From the NCBI RefSeq assembly GCF_016900875.1, contig NZ_JAFEUM010000012.1:1-64000 (forward strand): a stretch of DNA of 64,000 bases. Reading direction: 5' to 3'. Shown here in pieces: positions 61,856 to 64,000 of this stretch. Each line of letters begins with the position of its first letter. Position 1 is the stretch's first letter. Source of the stretch: Vibrio ulleungensis. Lineage in GTDB: Bacteria > Pseudomonadota > Gammaproteobacteria > Enterobacterales > Vibrionaceae. The position numbers were made by a program, and so were the translations under genes. Below the pieces are notes generated by a model, which saw only the letters and a program-made list of their open reading frames with translations, was not told the DNA's origin and ran no database searches.

Positions 61856-62848
61856 TTACCATTGAGGGGCTAACGTCAATGGTGGCTCGTTAAGAAGCGC
61901 AATTTGTTCTTTAAAAGCCAGTACTTGACCTTCCCAATACTTATCCTCTCCAAACCATGGAAACGCAAGTGGGAACGCGGGATCTTGCCAGCGTCGATTT
62001 AGCCAAGCCATGTAGTAGACTAATCTAAGACCGCGTAATGGCTCGATAAGTTTCAATTGATTGTTATCAAAATCGCAATATTGTTGATATTCCTCTAACA
62101 AAATGTCCAACTGCATCATTTTATCAGCACGCTCGCCATTTAGTAGCATCCAAATATCTTGGATGGCAGGTCCATTACGCGCGTCATCAAGATCGACGAT
62201 GACGGGGGCATCGTTGCGCCATAGAATATTACCTGGGTGGCAATCACCATGTAAGCGGCCTATCACCACATCATTGGGCCATTGAGATTCAATAGCACTA
62301 ATAAGAACGTCCAAATCGCCAAAGAATGCATTTTCTAGATGCCTCGGTATCGCAGAGTTGTTTTGTAATTGCTCTCTGGATTGATACAAGTACTCGTTAA
62401 GGTCCATCGTTGGACGGTGAATAAAAGAGTCGCTCAACGACACTTGATGAAGCCTACCCAAATAGCGACCTAAAGACTCCAGTTGCCCTAAGTTGTCGAC
62501 TTCAAACTGACGCCCTCCAACACTTGGGAAGAGAGTGAAGTAGCTTCCTTGGTATTGATGCAAAGTGGTTCCATTAATCACTAACGGAGCAACCACAGGG
62601 ACCTCAGCTTCGACCAATTCTAGTGCTAATGCGTGTTCTTCGAGCAGCTGAGCATCACTCCAGCGTTGAGGTCGATAAAACTTAACCACATATCGCTGCT
62701 GGTTTTCATCACTAAATTGATAAACCCGATTTTCATAACTGTTTAAGGCCAGTAGCCCTGACTCCGCGCGCACACCGATAGACAACAAGGCTTGCCACAT
62801 AAAATCGGGGGTAAGATGATCAAAATTAAATTTCTGCATGATACTCAT
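61856..62848 (-). CDS. srkA: Stress response kinase SrkA (YihE)
   Basis: SrkA is a choline-kinase-like Ser/Thr kinase that counters stress-induced cell death. The 330-residue protein has NSYENRVYQF, the lysine strand YVVKFYRP, and the catalytic loop VIGRLHGDCHPGNILW with VDLDDARNGPAIQD as the metal site. I start at ATG 62846-62848; ATG 62837-62839 would drop three residues. The GTG at 62866 would place the start inside the preceding hairpin. Spacing to dsbA suggests co-transcription. Confidence 0.93.
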   Translation of the reverse strand: MSIMQKFNFDHLTPDFMWQALLSIGVRAESGLLALNSYENRVYQFSDENQQRYVVKFYRPQRWSDAQLLEEHALALELVEAEVPVVAPLVINGTTLHQYQGSYFTLFPSVGGRQFEVDNLGQLESLGRYLGRLHQVSLSDSFIHRPTMDLNEYLYQSREQLQNNSAIPRHLENAFFGDLDVLISAIESQWPNDVVIGRLHGDCHPGNILWRNDAPVIVDLDDARNGPAIQDIWMLLNGERADKMMQLDILLEEYQQYCDFDNNQLKLIEPLRGLRLVYYMAWLNRRWQDPAFPLAFPWFGEDKYWEGQVLAFKEQIALLNEPPLTLAPQW

Positions 62849-62876
62849 AAAAAGTTGGCCGCTCACTGAGCGGCCT
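62849..62876 (-). terminator. Terminator between ccoG and srkA
   Basis: On the minus strand GGCCGCTC and GAGCGGCC form a perfect 8-bp stem with a 3-nt loop, followed by AAC and five T residues. The T run touches the srkA start codon, so the srkA leader would include the hairpin if read through. Confidence 0.75.
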
Positions 62877-62894
62877 TTGTATAGGGGAGAAGCA

Positions 62895-64000
62895 TTAAAG
62901 GTTTTTAATAAATCGGCTTTCTTTATTCAATGTAAACCCTTGTTCATCCGTCACGACAAACTCAATAGTTGTGACTGAACCATCTAATGCGTTTTCATCC
63001 ACGCCTAAGCTGAAGGGATGATTTATGACCTCTCCAGGTGCCACGCGCACCGTTCGCGGTCCATACCAAGTTACTGGTGACATGCCTTCGACATCCAACT
63101 GATACGCTTGAATGGTCGGAGACTTGTTAATAATTTTTAAATTGTAGGTGTTGGTCACTAGCCCATCGTTGTTGACCTGATAAAGCTGAGAACGATCCCG
63201 AATCACACTTAAACCAAACGGCTCAACACTGGCAACTTGATTGACCAAGAATACCATCATTAACAGCAGTACCACGCCATAGCCGATAAGCTTGGGACGC
63301 ATTACCTTGGTTGAGTGACCAGCCAACTTATGTTCGGTGGTGTAGCTAATGAGTCCTTTGTCGTAACCCATTCTATCCATGGTAACGTCACAGGCGTCGA
63401 TACAGGCTCCGCAGTTTATACACTCGTACTGCAAGCCGTCTCGGATATCGATTCCCGATGGGCAGACCTGAACACACAAATCGCAGTCGATGCAATCACC
63501 AAGCCCCTTCGTTTTGGGATCAACTTTACGCGAACGGGGTCCACGCTGTTCACCACGTTTTTCGTCGTAGCCGACGATAAAGGTGTCTTTATCAAACATC
63601 GCAGATTGAAAACGCGCATAAGGACACATATGAATACACACAATAGAGCGCATCCAACCGGCATTGGCGTAAGTACAAATAGCAAAGAAAAACACCCAAA
63701 AATAGGCATTGAAGCTGGCGTTTAAGGTGACAAAATCAATCACAAGTTGGCGGACAGGAACAAAGTAGCCGACAAAGGTAAGTCCGGTTGCTGTTGCAAT
63801 AAATAACCACGCTATATGCTTGAGTCCTTTGCGGACGAAGAGCTTTTGCGTAATGGGTTGAGAGTCTTGTTTTCGGCGTTTGTTTGCAGCACCTTCTAGC
63901 TTTTCTTCAAACCAGATGTACATAAACGTCCACACCGTTTGTGGACACAGGTACCCGCACCAGACCCGGCCAAGAAAGGTGGTAATAAAGAACAGCCCAA
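62895..64000 (-). CDS. ccoG: Cytochrome c oxidase accessory protein CcoG (RdxA), 5' end outside window
   Basis: This is a membrane-bound polyferredoxin that reduces copper for assembly of cbb3 oxidase. The frame stays open to the window edge, where it reads ITTFLGRVWCGYLCPQ, a conserved CcoG segment, so the true start lies beyond position 64000. Four hydrophobic segments are followed by two 4Fe-4S motifs, DCIDCDLCVQVCPSGIDIR and ECINCGACIDACD, and a C-terminal Ig-like periplasmic domain. Its usual ccoNOQP partners are not in this window. Confidence 0.93.
   Translation of the reverse strand, partial: GLFFITTFLGRVWCGYLCPQTVWTFMYIWFEEKLEGAANKRRKQDSQPITQKLFVRKGLKHIAWLFIATATGLTFVGYFVPVRQLVIDFVTLNASFNAYFWVFFFAICTYANAGWMRSIVCIHMCPYARFQSAMFDKDTFIVGYDEKRGEQRGPRSRKVDPKTKGLGDCIDCDLCVQVCPSGIDIRDGLQYECINCGACIDACDVTMDRMGYDKGLISYTTEHKLAGHSTKVMRPKLIGYGVVLLLMMVFLVNQVASVEPFGLSVIRDRSQLYQVNNDGLVTNTYNLKIINKSPTIQAYQLDVEGMSPVTWYGPRTVRVAPGEVINHPFSLGVDENALDGSVTTIEFVVTDEQGFTLNKESRFIKNL

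Overview
The window is a chromosomal segment of a gammaproteobacterium, almost certainly a member of the Vibrionaceae. The evidence is gene order: (rrn)-hemG-trkH-yigZ / fadBA, glyQS, avtA, ibpA, gyrB-recF-dnaN-dnaA / rpmH-rnpA-yidD-yidC-mnmE-mioC-oriC-mnmG-rsmG-parA-parB-atpIBEFHAGDC-glmU, ilvLGMEDA, comM, dsbA-srkA-ccoG. This is the layout around the main-chromosome origin of vibrios. Genus and species cannot be fixed from what is visible.

Layout. 1-340: leader and tandem promoters (P1, P2) of an rRNA operon running leftward out of the window. 400-3130: leftward yigZ-trkH-hemG. 3280-6830: fadBA with a FadR-type operator. 6950-10060: acuI, a LysR regulator with a possible attenuator or small RNA in its upstream region, tusA, and a small membrane protein. 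10350-14815: glyQS and avtA. 14810-17931: an overlapping pair made of a periplasmic binding protein and a membrane diguanylate cyclase. 18190-25064: ibpA with a sigma-32 promoter and a likely RNA thermometer, then the leftward dnaA-dnaN-recF-gyrB replication operon with a parS-like site inside recF. 25370-29850: ribosomal protein L34, RNase P protein, membrane insertase and tRNA-modification genes. 29880-30200: oriC, with DnaA boxes and an AT-rich GATC-dense unwinding region. 30260-34500: mnmG, rsmG and the chromosomal parAB. 34570-41650: the nine-gene ATP synthase operon. 41740-46580: glmU, a second diguanylate cyclase and a divergent amino-acid ABC permease/binding-protein pair that lacks an ATPase. 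46585-53230: ilvGMEDA with the ilvL attenuator. 53315-60134: comM, split in two by an integrated element of about 5.3 kb. 60228-64000: yihG, dsbA, srkA and the end of ccoG.

Most of the window is conserved core genome devoted to replication, segregation, energy conservation, translation and branched-chain amino-acid synthesis. The accessory part is the element in comM. It carries a large serine recombinase next to its right end, a small resolvase near its left end, and between them a leftward three-gene operon: a ribbon-helix-helix-like protein, a ParB-fold protein and a PD-(D/E)XK nuclease-like protein. A 14-bp palindrome occurs three times in the element, once in front of that operon and twice just past its end. 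The first 34 codons of comM survive at the left end and the remaining 475 codons at the right end. The junctions agree on an AT dinucleotide in the same codon register. The insertion removes the ComM N-terminus, and ComM is a helicase used in natural transformation. I regard this element, and its unassigned operon plus repeats, as the most novel content of the window.
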